64,000 bases of DNA from Kibdelosporangium sp. MJ126-NF4 (GCF_000826545.1 NZ_CDME01000006.1:713063-777062), one strand, 5' to 3'; shown: positions 8,908 to 16,653, counted from the stretch's first letter. Numbers and translations: made by a program. The notes: generated by a model not told the origin, from the letters alone.

Positions 8908-9359
8908 CCGACGACGAACTGATGACGTCCGCGCTCGCCGTGGCGGCCCAGGCCACCAGGACGGGCGACGTGCCGATCGGCGCGATCGTGCTCGACCCGT
9001 TCGGCACGGAGCTGGCCAGAGCCTGCAACGCACGGGAAGCCCTCGGCGACCCGACGGCGCACGCGGAGATCCTCGCCCTGCGCGCGGCCGCCCGCGAGCG
9101 GGGCGACAGCTGGCGGCTGACCGGCTGCACCCTGGTCGTGACGGTCGAACCGTGCACCATGTGCGCAGGTGCGCTGGTACTCGCCCGGATCGAGCGAGTG
9201 GTGTTCGGCGCATGGGAGCCGAGGACGGGTGCGGCGGGATCGTTGTGGGACGTGATCAGGGACCGGCGGCTCAACCACCGGCCCGAAGTCGTCGGTGGCG
9301 TGCTGGAGAACGAGGCCGCAGCCCTGATGACGGAGTTCTTCCACACCCAGCGAGAGTGA
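8904..9359 (+). CDS. tadA: tRNA-specific adenosine deaminase
   Basis: This 151-residue cytidine/deoxycytidylate deaminase-fold enzyme converts A34 to inosine in the tRNA anticodon. The zinc and catalytic residues are visible: His53-Ala-Glu55 (TAHAEIL) and Cys83/Cys86 (EPCTMCAG). The tail matches TadA (GSLWDVIRD, EFFHTQR). GTG 8904 is chosen because it overlaps the upstream stop in a GTGA arrangement and leaves the usual TadA length; ATG 8922 is a possible alternative. Confidence 0.93.
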   Translation: MTDDELMTSALAVAAQATRTGDVPIGAIVLDPFGTELARACNAREALGDPTAHAEILALRAAARERGDSWRLTGCTLVVTVEPCTMCAGALVLARIERVVFGAWEPRTGAAGSLWDVIRDRRLNHRPEVVGGVLENEAAALMTEFFHTQRE

Positions 9360-9409
9360 CCCAGATCACATTACGGTGTGTTGCTCCGTCTGGTGGGCAC
9401 TCCTTGGAC

Positions 9410-9625
9410 ATGAGCGGCTTCGACAAGATCAAGGACAAGGCAGAACAGTTGGTCGGCAAAGGCAAGGAAAAGGTCGGCCAGCTGACCGACAACGAGGAAC
9501 TGGAAGCGGCGGGCAAACGCGACCAGCTCAAGGGCGAGGTCAAGGAAGCCGGACACGACGTCCGCGACAAGGCAGCGGGCGCGGCGAAGGACGCCAAGGA
9601 CGCCCTCGACGACGACAAGAAGTGA
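9410..9625 (+). CDS. CsbD-family stress protein
   Basis: This is a 71-residue hydrophilic, Lys/Asp/Glu-rich protein with the family core KIKDKAEQLVGKGKEKVGQLTDNEELEAAGK and a following KGEVKEAGHDVRDKA repeat. CsbD-like proteins are small stress-induced proteins, sigma-B controlled in Bacillus, with no defined molecular activity. ATG 9410 is used; no strong Shine-Dalgarno is visible. It lies between tadA and a tRNA-Ser gene. Confidence 0.85.
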   Translation: MSGFDKIKDKAEQLVGKGKEKVGQLTDNEELEAAGKRDQLKGEVKEAGHDVRDKAAGAAKDAKDALDDDKK

Positions 9626-9698
9626 CCCGGTCAGACCCTCGCTCGAAACCAGGGGCGTCCTGGCAAGTCGGACCAAGCCATCCGGTAAGCTCTCCGGC

Positions 9699-9788
9699 GG
9701 TAGCGTGTCCGAGCGGCCTAAGGAGCACGCCTCGAAAGCGTGTGAGGGTTCACGCCCTCCGTGGGTTCAAATCCCACCGCTACCGCCA
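9699..9788 (+). tRNA. tRNA-Ser (anticodon CGA)
   Basis: The 7-bp acceptor stem GGTAGCG (9699-9705) pairs with CGCTACC (9778-9784). The anticodon stem CACGC/GCGTG encloses loop CTCGAAA, with anticodon CGA at 9733-9735. A long variable arm and the T loop GTTCAAAT are present, as expected of tRNA-Ser. Discriminator G is followed by an encoded CCA (9786-9788). Confidence 0.96.
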
Positions 9789-9841
9789 GCCTCAGCCGAC
9801 GTGTGTCCACGGAAAGCGTGGACCTCGTCGGCTGGAGTCAT

Positions 9842-9889
9842 TTTGGGGGGCGACCCCCCAAACCCCCCGCGGATGGGGGCTTCGCCCCC
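9842..9889 (+). terminator. Paired G/C-tract hairpins downstream of tRNA-Ser
   Basis: Two perfect short hairpins follow the tRNA. The first is TTTGGGGGG/CCCCCCAAA (9842-9862, loop CGA). The second is GGGGGC/GCCCCC (9875-9889, loop TTC). Both stems are G-tracts on one side and C-tracts on the other. They may end tRNA transcription or belong to a dispersed hairpin repeat; a similar one follows the SRP RNA near 41.1 kb. Confidence 0.6.
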
Positions 9890-9930
9890 AAACCCCCCTT
9901 GGGTCGCCTCCCGACCTTGGGGACCCCTCG

Positions 9931-9970
9931 CAGGCGATCTGATCCGCCAAAGAGTGGACCAGATCGCCTG
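9931..9970. terminator. Inverted repeat between tRNA-Ser and the ArsR-like gene
   Basis: CAGGCGATCTG (9931-9941) pairs with CAGATCGCCTG (9960-9970) across an 18-base loop. It sits 35 bases past the stop of the leftward ArsR-like gene and could serve either strand as a terminator. There is no clear T-run. Confidence 0.45.
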
Positions 9971-10005
9971 AAGTTCTAGGTGGAGGGTTGCCTGCCGTTA
10001 GCGGT

Positions 10006-11019
10006 CTAGGCGGTGAGTAGTGAAGGGGCGAACGACCGCTTGTTGTCGTTGGACAGCAGTGATTCGCCCAGTGGGGTGAGGGTGTGCAGGACCGCTGCGC
10101 CGCGGCGCTGGGTCTCGATCAGACCGGCTTCCCGCAGTACCGCGGTGTGTCGGCTGACCGACGCGAGCGAAGTCGTCACCCGGCGGGCCAGTTCTGTGGT
10201 GGTTGCGCCACCGTCCACCGAGTGCAGGACTGTTGCCCTGGTGTTGCCGAGTAGGTCGGCCAGGCCCTTGTTGCCCGCGATCTCCCAGTGCGTGTCGTGG
10301 TCGATCGGGTAGACGAGCGTCGGTGTCAGATCGGGATCCGCCAACGCGACCGGCAAACCACGGCAGAAGAACGACGGCACCAGCCGCAGTCCCCGGCCGT
10401 TGAGGTGGAGGTCACGCCGCACCGGGTAGTCGACCTCGAGCACCGGCGCCTTCCACCGCATGGTCGGCCCGAACCCGGCGAGCAACTGGTCGATGCCGCC
10501 GTCGAGCAGGTCACGCCCACGCCGTTGCCTGTCGGCGTCCACTCTGGATTGGATCTGCTGGTCCATCGGCTTGATCGCCGCTTCGTAGTAGGCGCGCAGG
10601 GAACTGGCCACTGAGGCGATGACTTCCCGATCACCGTCCGCCACTCTGCGTACCCAACTGGGTACCTCGCTGGTCGCGGCCAGCTGGTTGATCTCCGCGC
10701 TCAACCGCGCCGGTGGCGTGTCGAGCACGGCTGCCATCCCGGCGTCGAAGCCCTCCGCGGACTGCGCCGGTGTCATGAAGTCCGGGAAGTACGGTCCTCG
10801 CGGGCTCAACCCCGCCAATGCGACCAGTCCTGGCCGCAGCATGGTCGAGCCGGACTGCGGCCGGGTCTGTTCGATCCACGGTCTCAGTACCAGCGCAGTG
10901 TCCTGTTCGAACAGCCGACGACGGCTGAGAACCATCTCCCAGAACGGATCCGCCGACGCGGCCACCCGCGTGTGGATCAGGTCAGCGGTCGTGAAAAAGA
11001 CCCTCAGCACCCTGGTCAC
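10006..11019 (-). CDS. ArsR-type winged-helix transcriptional regulator with large N-terminal domain
   Basis: The C-terminal 90 residues form a winged helix: GNKGLADLLGNTRATVLHSV, then TTTELARRVTTSLASVSRHTAVLREAGLIETQRRGAAVLHTLTPLG. The N-terminal part begins LRVFFTTADLIHTRVAASADPFWEMVLS, typical of the long actinobacterial ArsR/DUF5937 regulators, and is of unknown ligand specificity. Such proteins are usually about 330 residues, so GTG 11019 (337 residues) is chosen. An in-frame ATG at 11118 would add 33 residues unlike the family. The cognate target is not evident; the divergent neighbour is the first propeller gene, about 320 bases away. Confidence 0.8.
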   Translation of the reverse strand: MTRVLRVFFTTADLIHTRVAASADPFWEMVLSRRRLFEQDTALVLRPWIEQTRPQSGSTMLRPGLVALAGLSPRGPYFPDFMTPAQSAEGFDAGMAAVLDTPPARLSAEINQLAATSEVPSWVRRVADGDREVIASVASSLRAYYEAAIKPMDQQIQSRVDADRQRRGRDLLDGGIDQLLAGFGPTMRWKAPVLEVDYPVRRDLHLNGRGLRLVPSFFCRGLPVALADPDLTPTLVYPIDHDTHWEIAGNKGLADLLGNTRATVLHSVDGGATTTELARRVTTSLASVSRHTAVLREAGLIETQRRGAAVLHTLTPLGESLLSNDNKRSFAPSLLTA

Positions 11020-11336
11020 CCCCAGTGCGAAGCCACCCCTTCCCCTCAAGACGTCTCGTCCACTCATGGGTTGCCATGGAACGCAGACTCCCCCTCCCTT
11101 GTGTACATCGCCGAACATGACCGGAGTGTTTCCGCTCGAGATGAGAAGTGTGATGTGTCATGTCCCGATCGTGCCAACGGTTTCCACCCGGTTCGTGTCC
11201 GAGCGGGCTCCAGGTGTTGCATCGCGAACAAGGTTTGGACACGATGCGGCCGCCTTCGCCTTGTCGACGTGATGTTTCCGGCTCCCGCGGCGATGTTGCC
11301 GCTATACGGCCGAACGGAGCAGAGGGGACGGCTGCT
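11020..11336. other. Intergenic region between divergent ArsR-like and propeller genes
   Basis: About 317 bases hold no convincing gene. The right end carries an AGAGGGGA ribosome-binding site (11321-11328) for the start at 11337. Promoters for both directions must lie here, but I see no clear operator palindrome. The element found upstream of the other propeller genes is not clearly present. Confidence 0.4.
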
Positions 11337-12044
11337 ATGACAACCGAGCAAGTGAAGGTGGCTGTAACGGGGCAGGACCAGGGCGGCGTCCAGTCGACGA
11401 GCGGGTACACGTTCATGGAGGTCAACGCGGCTGGTCAGTTGGTCCGGTGGACCAGGGCAGGCGACACCTTCACGCCGACGCAGTGCGGCACCGACTGGGG
11501 CCAGACACACGCGATCACCAGCCTGGACGCGAACAGCTTCGTGGAGATCAAGCCGGACTACCGGCTGTCGAAGTGGACCTGGAACGGCGCGTTCTACACC
11601 GAGACGGTCGTCGGCCAGGGCTGGCAGCCCGCCAGGCTGATCGCCGGGATCGCGTTCAACCGGTTCGTCGAGATCAACACCGCCGGTCAGCTCGTGCTGT
11701 GGGAGTTCAGCCCGGCCAACCAGCTGAGCGCCGTGGTGATCGGCTCCGAATGGCAGAACACCCGGCTGATCGCGGGCAAGGGCAACATCAACTTCATGGA
11801 GGTCAAGGGCACCGGCGGGCTGTCGGACTGGTACGACTTCGGCTGGGGCCAGGGCGTGCAGGAGGTCCACCACGACGGCCTCGACCTCTCCGACGTCCGG
11901 CTGATCGCCGGGATCGACCTCGACCACTTCCTCGTCATCGACCAGCCCGCCGGGGACCTGTTCGAGTACAGCCTCGACCCGGAACTGGGCTACGTGAAGG
12001 TCCAGCGCGGCAACGGATGGAGTGGGACTAAGCTGATCGGCTGA
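11337..12044 (+). CDS. Tachylectin-like five-bladed beta-propeller, no signal peptide
   Basis: This 235-residue protein consists of five repeats of about 46 residues. Each has the pattern FxEhxxxGxLxxW...GxxWxxxRLIAGI, the last ending KLIG at the C-terminus so that the ring can close. Length and repeat size match the five-bladed tachylectin-2 fold, whose blades bind N-acetyl sugars. That relationship is inferred from repeat pattern, not from a search. Unlike its three downstream sisters it begins MTTEQVKVAVTG and has no signal peptide, so it is either cytoplasmic or exported by another route. ATG 11337 follows AGAGGGGA. It has one Cys (QCGTDW). Confidence 0.75.
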   Translation: MTTEQVKVAVTGQDQGGVQSTSGYTFMEVNAAGQLVRWTRAGDTFTPTQCGTDWGQTHAITSLDANSFVEIKPDYRLSKWTWNGAFYTETVVGQGWQPARLIAGIAFNRFVEINTAGQLVLWEFSPANQLSAVVIGSEWQNTRLIAGKGNINFMEVKGTGGLSDWYDFGWGQGVQEVHHDGLDLSDVRLIAGIDLDHFLVIDQPAGDLFEYSLDPELGYVKVQRGNGWSGTKLIG

Positions 12045-12045
12045 C

Positions 12046-12073
12046 ATTTCCGCTGTGGCGCAACGGTGTGGCG
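12046..12073 (+). promoter_or_regulatory. Shared upstream element, copy 1 (before the remnant)
   Basis: The block TTTCCGCTGTGGCGCAACGG resembles the blocks at about 14237 and 13265. Its GCAA lies 77 bases before the GTG at 12137, similar to the spacing seen at two intact propeller genes. Confidence 0.5.
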
Positions 12074-12136
12074 GTAGTGTGGCGCACCGCGAGACGCTTG
12101 TGCCGTGCTGCTCGGCAGGGAGGCGGAGGGGGGACA

Positions 12137-12211
12137 GTGCGACTCATCGAGCCAACCGACCATGACGGGATCGGTCGGCTGATCAAGCTGTCTCATGTGG
12201 AGTCCGTCTGA
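12137..12211 (+). pseudogene. Probable deletion remnant of a fifth propeller gene
   Basis: A 24-codon frame starts GTGCGACTC after a GGAGGGGGGA ribosome-binding site and ends with TGA. The start matches that of the fourth propeller gene (GTGCGACTT), and the internal GGGATCGGTCGGCTGATC resembles the RLIG end that all the propellers share. It also has the upstream element at a similar spacing. This looks like a copy that lost almost its whole body; a functional microprotein cannot be excluded. Confidence 0.45.
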
Positions 12212-12264
12212 CCATCTCTTGTGGAGCGTCGTGGCGGTACGGCGCACTCACCCGACTCTGTCCG

Positions 12265-12300
12265 GGTTTTCCTTTGCGGCACAAGCGGTTGTCCGCTGCC
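12265..12300 (+). promoter_or_regulatory. Shared upstream element, copy 2
   Basis: GTTTTCCTTTGCGGCACAAG followed by CGGTTGTCCG is a diverged version of the element. Its TTGTCCG (12289-12295) lies 75 bases before the GTG at 12364. Confidence 0.5.
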
Positions 12301-12363
12301 TTCCGGTGGCGGACGACGTCGAATCGGCCTGATCTGGCCACCACTCAACGGGGAGGATTTTCA

Positions 12364-13179
12364 GTGAAGCTTGCGAAGGTGGCGGCGACCCTTGGTGTCG
12401 CCGCGGCCATGTTCCTCGGTGCCGCGGGCACCGGGTCGGCCGCACCGAGTGACCACAGCGGGACGTTCGGCAAGGCGCCTGACAAGCAGGGCAGCGGGTT
12501 CTCCGCCCAGCGGACAAGCGGCCACTCGTTCTGGGAGGTCAACAAGCAGGGCCAGTTGGTCTACTGGACCCGCTCCGGTGACAGCTTCTCCGGCCAGGTG
12601 CGCGGCTCGGGCTGGGACGAGGCGCACACCCGCCAGATCGCAGTTCTCAGTGAGAACGTCTTCATCGAGCTCAAGGCGAACTACAACCTGTCGCGCTGGA
12701 CATGGACCGGCAGCGGTCTCGTCGAGCAGAACGTCGGCACCAACTGGACGCCGACCCGGCTGCTGACCGGGATCGACGACAACCGGTTCCTGGAGATCAA
12801 GAACGACGGCCAGCTCGTCCAGTGGACGTTCGACGGCACCGCGCTGGCGCCGTGGCACATCGGCGTCGGCTGGGAGGCCACCCGGCTGATCGCGGGCCTC
12901 GGTGGCCCCGAGGACCACATCGTCGACTTCATCGAGGTCAAGACGGCCAAGGGCGCCGTCTCCAACTGGTACGGCACGGTGAGCCAGCTGGAGGAGTTCT
13001 CGTTCGGCGACAAGGCCGACTTCTCCGACGTGCGGCTGATCGTGGGCACGGACCCGTTGCACTTCCTGATCGTCCCGGATGACGGCACGCTGTGGGAGTT
13101 CGCCGTCGACGAGGCCCAGAACGCCTGGATCGGCCGCCAGGTCGGTCAGGGCTGGGACAACAGCCGTCTGATCGGCTGA
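12364..13179 (+). CDS. Secreted tachylectin-like five-bladed beta-propeller (copy 2)
   Basis: This is a 271-residue sister of the preceding gene with a signal peptide (VKLAKVAATLGVAAAMFLG...GSAAPS, cleavage near residue 27). A short linker is followed by five blades starting at GHSFWEVNKQGQLVYWTR. The fourth blade carries a small insertion (GGPEDHIVDFIEVKTAKG) also seen in copy 4. The protein ends SRLIG. GTG 12364 follows GGGGAGG (12350-12356). Likely role: binding of an extracellular glycan, inferred from the fold. The mature part has no Cys and no catalytic motif. Confidence 0.78.
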   Translation: MKLAKVAATLGVAAAMFLGAAGTGSAAPSDHSGTFGKAPDKQGSGFSAQRTSGHSFWEVNKQGQLVYWTRSGDSFSGQVRGSGWDEAHTRQIAVLSENVFIELKANYNLSRWTWTGSGLVEQNVGTNWTPTRLLTGIDDNRFLEIKNDGQLVQWTFDGTALAPWHIGVGWEATRLIAGLGGPEDHIVDFIEVKTAKGAVSNWYGTVSQLEEFSFGDKADFSDVRLIVGTDPLHFLIVPDDGTLWEFAVDEAQNAWIGRQVGQGWDNSRLIG

Positions 13180-13208
13180 GTCACGCAACCGTAGAAACCG
13201 AACAAACG

Positions 13209-13239
13209 CGAGGGTCTCGCCGGATGGGCGAGACCCTCG
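13209..13239 (+). terminator. Terminator hairpin after propeller copy 2
   Basis: A perfect 13-bp stem CGAGGGTCTCGCC/GGCGAGACCCTCG with loop GGATG lies 30 bases past the stop. It separates copy 2 from copy 3. Confidence 0.8.
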
Positions 13240-13261
13240 CCGTTGCGCGCACCCGAATCCA

Positions 13262-13295
13262 TGTTTTCACTGTGGTGCAACAGTGTTGTGGACTA
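13262..13295 (+). promoter_or_regulatory. Shared upstream element, copy 3
   Basis: GTTTTCACTGTGGTGCAACA followed by GTGTTGTGGAC matches the other copies. Its GCAA (13277) is 84 bases and its TTGTGGA (13286) 75 bases before the GTG at 13361. Confidence 0.55.
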
Positions 13296-13360
13296 GACCA
13301 ATATTGGAAGATCATGTTGTTGGCCGAACGCGGCCGACGAATATTAGGGGAGATCTACAA

Positions 13361-14170
13361 GTGAGAATCATCAAGGCGGCAGCCACCATCGGTGCGACCG
13401 CCGCCATGTTCATCGGTATCGCGGGGGCGAGCTCGGCGGCTCCGTCCGACTTCACCAAGCCGCTGCAGTCGGACGCGGTGGCGGACGCGAAGAAGGACCG
13501 GGGCCGGGACGCCGGTATCCAGAGCACCGACGGCCACTCCTTCCTGGAGGTCAACAACGCGGGCCAGCTGGTTCGCTGGACCCGCGCGGACCAGACCTTC
13601 GGCAACCAGGTCCGCGGCTGGGGCTGGGAGAACACCCGCCAGATCACCAGCCTCGACGCGGACACCTTCGTCGAGATCAAGGGCGACAACCGGCTGTCGA
13701 AGTGGACCTGGAACGGCGGCGCCTACGTCGAGGCGGCCGTCGGCACCGGCTGGAACAACGCCAAGGTGATCACCGGGATCGCGCCGAACCGCTTCCTGGA
13801 GATCAACCTGTCCGGCGAGCTGGTGCTGTGGCAGTTCGAGGCGAACAACGGCCTGACCCGCTGGGTGATCGGTAACGGCTGGCACAACACCCGCACCATC
13901 GCGGGCAAGGACGACATCGACTTCCTCGAGATCAAGGCCAACGGCAAGCTGTCCGAGTGGTACGACTTCCTCGACGGTGGTGCCAACCTCAAGGAGAACG
14001 CCTTCGCCCAGTCGGACTTCACCCAGGCCCGGCTGATCGTCGGCACGGACTTCGACCACTTCCTGGTCATCGCGAACAACGGCGACCTGGTCGAGTTCTC
14101 CGCCATCAACAACGAGTACGTCCCGGCCAAGCGCGGCCAGGGCTGGACCGGTACCCGCCTGATCGGCTGA
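13361..14170 (+). CDS. Secreted tachylectin-like five-bladed beta-propeller (copy 3)
   Basis: This 269-residue paralogue has a signal peptide (VRIIKAAATIGATAAMFIG...ASSAAPS). A charged linker (DAVADAKKDRGRDAG) precedes five blades beginning GHSFLEVNNAGQLVRWTR. Its blades are closest to copy 1: both share LSKWTWNG and LSxWYDF. It ends TRLIG. GTG 13361 is preceded by TTAGGGGAG. The leader between the shared element and the start is AT-rich for this genome. Confidence 0.78.
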   Translation: MRIIKAAATIGATAAMFIGIAGASSAAPSDFTKPLQSDAVADAKKDRGRDAGIQSTDGHSFLEVNNAGQLVRWTRADQTFGNQVRGWGWENTRQITSLDADTFVEIKGDNRLSKWTWNGGAYVEAAVGTGWNNAKVITGIAPNRFLEINLSGELVLWQFEANNGLTRWVIGNGWHNTRTIAGKDDIDFLEIKANGKLSEWYDFLDGGANLKENAFAQSDFTQARLIVGTDFDHFLVIANNGDLVEFSAINNEYVPAKRGQGWTGTRLIG

Positions 14171-14202
14171 TCGAGCCTGGGAACCGTCCCATGTAGAGGC
14201 AC

Positions 14203-14237
14203 ACGTCCGGCCTGGCGACCGTCGCCAGGCCGGACGT
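14203..14237 (+). terminator. Terminator hairpin after propeller copy 3
   Basis: The perfect 16-bp stem ACGTCCGGCCTGGCGA/TCGCCAGGCCGGACGT has loop CCG and is followed directly by TTTCCGC. The end of the hairpin abuts the start of the shared element of copy 4. Confidence 0.85.
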
Positions 14238-14272
14238 TTCCGCTCTGGCGCAAGAGTGTTGTCCGTTGCGCC
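14236..14272 (+). promoter_or_regulatory. Shared upstream element, copy 4
   Basis: GTTTCCGCTCTGGCGCAAGA followed by GTGTTGTCCGTTGCGCC. Its GCAA (14250) is 81 bases and its TTGTCCG (14259) 72 bases before the GTG at 14331. Confidence 0.55.
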
Positions 14273-14330
14273 GTCGAGACCTGACCATGTGACCTGGCCA
14301 CAGTGGCCACTTCACAAAGGGGACCTACCA

Positions 14331-15146
14331 GTGCGACTTTTCAAGATGGCCGCCGTTGTCGGTGCGGCTGTGGCCGTTCTCATCGGCGCTGCGGGCAACG
14401 GCTCCGCAGCGGAGCAGGACTTCGGCAAGCCGGTGTCCAACGGCGACCGCAGCCTGGTCAGCCAGGGGTTCGAGGCGCAGCGGACCAGTGGAACCAACGC
14501 GTTCTACGAGATCAACGCCTACGGTGAGCTGAACTACTGGACCCGTTCCGCCGGCTCCTACGACCGCCAGGTCCGCGGCAATGGCTGGAACAACACCAAG
14601 CAGATCACGGCGCTGTCGGAGAACCTGCTTCTTGAGCTCAAGGGCAACGACAACCTGTCACTGTGGACCTGGAACGGCAGCTTCTTCACCGAGCAGGGCG
14701 TTGGCACTGGCTGGAGCCCCACGCGGCTGATCTCCGGCATCGCGTCCGACCGGTTCATCGAGGTCAAGCAGAGCGGCACGTTGTCGCTGTGGCGCTTCAC
14801 CGGCGCCGGTCTGCAGGAGACCAACATCGGTTCCGGCTGGCAGCCCGCGCGGCTGATCGGTGGCCTCACCGGTAACGCCGGTGGCGAGGAGATCGTCGAC
14901 TTCATCGAGATCAACGACTCCGGCGCCACCGCCGAGTGGGTCAAGAACAGCACCGGCTTCCACCGCGCCGAGTTCATCAACCTGAACCTGAGCGACGTCC
15001 GCATGCTCGCGGGCATCGACGTGAACCACTTCGTGGTCGTCGCCACCGGCGGCCAGCTGGTCGAGTTCGCCTACGACGGCAACGCCGAGGTCTGGAACGT
15101 CACCGAGGTCGGCTCCGGCTGGCAGGGTTCGCGCCTGATCGGCTGA
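14331..15146 (+). CDS. Secreted tachylectin-like five-bladed beta-propeller (copy 4)
   Basis: This 271-residue paralogue has a signal peptide (VRLFKMAAVVGAAVAVLIG...GNGSAAEQD). Its five blades begin TNAFYEINAYGELNYWTR and end SRLIG. It is the most diverged copy: WVKNSTGFHRAEF replaces the usual WYDF region of blade 4, and EEIVDFIEIN matches the insertion of copy 2. GTG 14331 follows AAAGGGGACC. It is the last gene of the array, ended by a strong two-way hairpin. Confidence 0.78.
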   Translation: MRLFKMAAVVGAAVAVLIGAAGNGSAAEQDFGKPVSNGDRSLVSQGFEAQRTSGTNAFYEINAYGELNYWTRSAGSYDRQVRGNGWNNTKQITALSENLLLELKGNDNLSLWTWNGSFFTEQGVGTGWSPTRLISGIASDRFIEVKQSGTLSLWRFTGAGLQETNIGSGWQPARLIGGLTGNAGGEEIVDFIEINDSGATAEWVKNSTGFHRAEFINLNLSDVRMLAGIDVNHFVVVATGGQLVEFAYDGNAEVWNVTEVGSGWQGSRLIG

Positions 15147-15162
15147 TCCATCTGAACACCAG

Positions 15163-15195
15163 CGAGGCCCCGCCGGTCGGACCGGCGGGGCCTCG
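15163..15195. terminator. Bidirectional terminator between propeller copy 4 and the BNR gene
   Basis: A perfect 15-bp stem CGAGGCCCCGCCGGT/ACCGGCGGGGCCTCG with loop CGG lies between two converging genes and probably serves both. Confidence 0.85.
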
Positions 15196-15201
15196 CCGTT
15201 T

Positions 15202-16524
15202 CTACCGGCCCGCCACGTAGATGTCACCGTCCGCGATGGCCACGTCACGGGCGCTCGACGCGCCGCTGGCCAAGATCCGTGCCGGGTCACGGAAGCCGCC
15301 GATCACCTCGACGCGCTGAACCGGCTTGCGCGTCGGGATGACGGTCTCCGCACGCCACTCTCTGCCGAGTGTCGTCAGGTACGTCTCGATGTTCGGCTGG
15401 CCGTCCCTGGTCGCGTACACGCGCCAGGTCGCCGCGCCGACCGGCTCGATCTCCCTCGTCCGCACACCCGAGGCGACCTGCCGGGTCTCCCATTGGCGCC
15501 CGTTCCACACGCTCGCCTGGTTCACCGGCTTGCCTGTCGTGTTGTCGAACGTGAACCACAGCAGGAACGGCCTGCCGACGCTGCCGCCGACCTGCTGGAT
15601 GTAGTCCGGTGACTTCAGCGTCCCGGTCGGGCGCTCCAGCGGCGTCTCGGCGACCTTCAGGTGTGTTTCCTGGTCGGCGTCGTCGATGTCGTAGCCGAGG
15701 TCGCGCCAGTTCGCCGAGTAGAAGTGCAGGGTGTACGGGTTGAAGACCGCGTAGTACATGTTGCGGTGGTAGAAGTCGTGCACGTGCTGAGTCGGCCCGC
15801 CGCCCGCCAGCGTGTACACGATGTGCACCAGTCCGGTCAGCGGATCCTGACGTAACTGGCCGATGTAGATCTCGTTCATGTTGTCCGGCCGCGCGGTCGA
15901 GCCGATCGCGAACGGTTTGCCGGTCAGCTCGACCGAGTTGCGCCAGGTGCGCCCGTTGTCCTTGGACACCAGGTACTTCATCGGCCTGGTGTCGGTCGGC
16001 GTGACCTTGTCGATGTCACGCGTTGTCTCGCGGTAGAACACGAAAAGTGTGCCGTCGAACGCCTTGAAAGGCATCGGGTAGCTGGCAGCCTTGCCCGCGT
16101 CGACCTCGTAGGTTGACCAGTCCCCGTCGATCGAGTGCGGCCTGGCCGAGCGGCTGATCACCGTCGCGGTGTTGTGCATGCCCCGCACCAGCAGCACGTG
16201 CCCGTCGTTGGCCTGGACCATCGTCGGGTAGTTGTGTGAGTCGGACTCGCCCTTGGCGACGAACGTCGGCGCCGACCAGGTCCTGGCACGGTGGTCGTAG
16301 GCCTGGACGTAGGTGTCCGCGTCCTTTCCGGACCACGAGATGAACGTCTTCCCCGCTGTGGCGTCGTGGATGCCGCCCGCGACCGGTCTGCGGTCGGATC
16401 GCGACGCGACCTCGGTGGCCGTCGTCATGACCGAGAACGACTGCGCTGCCTGGACAGCCGGGGCCAATGCCACCGCCGTTGCCATGACAGTCAGAGTCGT
16501 CAGAATGCGCTGCGTATGGCGCAT
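15202..16524 (-). CDS. Secreted BNR-type beta-propeller protein (BNR-4 family; possible polysaccharide lyase or sialidase-like)
   Basis: This 440-residue protein has a signal peptide (MRHTQRILTTLTVMATAVALAPAVQA). The mature part shows Asp-box-like elements (SKDNGRTWRNS; DHRARTWSAP) and the block SHNYPTMVQANDGHVLLV followed by RGMHNTAT, a spacing of conserved His residues reminiscent of BNR-4 proteins that include PL24/PL25-type uronate lyases. Enzyme activity is a hypothesis: the family call rests on pattern only, and a non-catalytic sugar-binding propeller is equally possible. It converges on the tachylectin-like array, and a nuclease gene diverges from it. Confidence 0.65.
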   Translation of the reverse strand: MRHTQRILTTLTVMATAVALAPAVQAAQSFSVMTTATEVASRSDRRPVAGGIHDATAGKTFISWSGKDADTYVQAYDHRARTWSAPTFVAKGESDSHNYPTMVQANDGHVLLVRGMHNTATVISRSARPHSIDGDWSTYEVDAGKAASYPMPFKAFDGTLFVFYRETTRDIDKVTPTDTRPMKYLVSKDNGRTWRNSVELTGKPFAIGSTARPDNMNEIYIGQLRQDPLTGLVHIVYTLAGGGPTQHVHDFYHRNMYYAVFNPYTLHFYSANWRDLGYDIDDADQETHLKVAETPLERPTGTLKSPDYIQQVGGSVGRPFLLWFTFDNTTGKPVNQASVWNGRQWETRQVASGVRTREIEPVGAATWRVYATRDGQPNIETYLTTLGREWRAETVIPTRKPVQRVEVIGGFRDPARILASGASSARDVAIADGDIYVAGR

Positions 16525-16653
16525 AGAACTGCCTCCTGGTCTTCACTACCCAGGCGGCGGGAGAGCCCATGTTAACAGTTGCCTCCACGTACTTCCTTCG
16601 TTCACTCGGCCGGGGGACGATGCCCCGGTTGGTTTCACGAGGGAGGACAGAGC

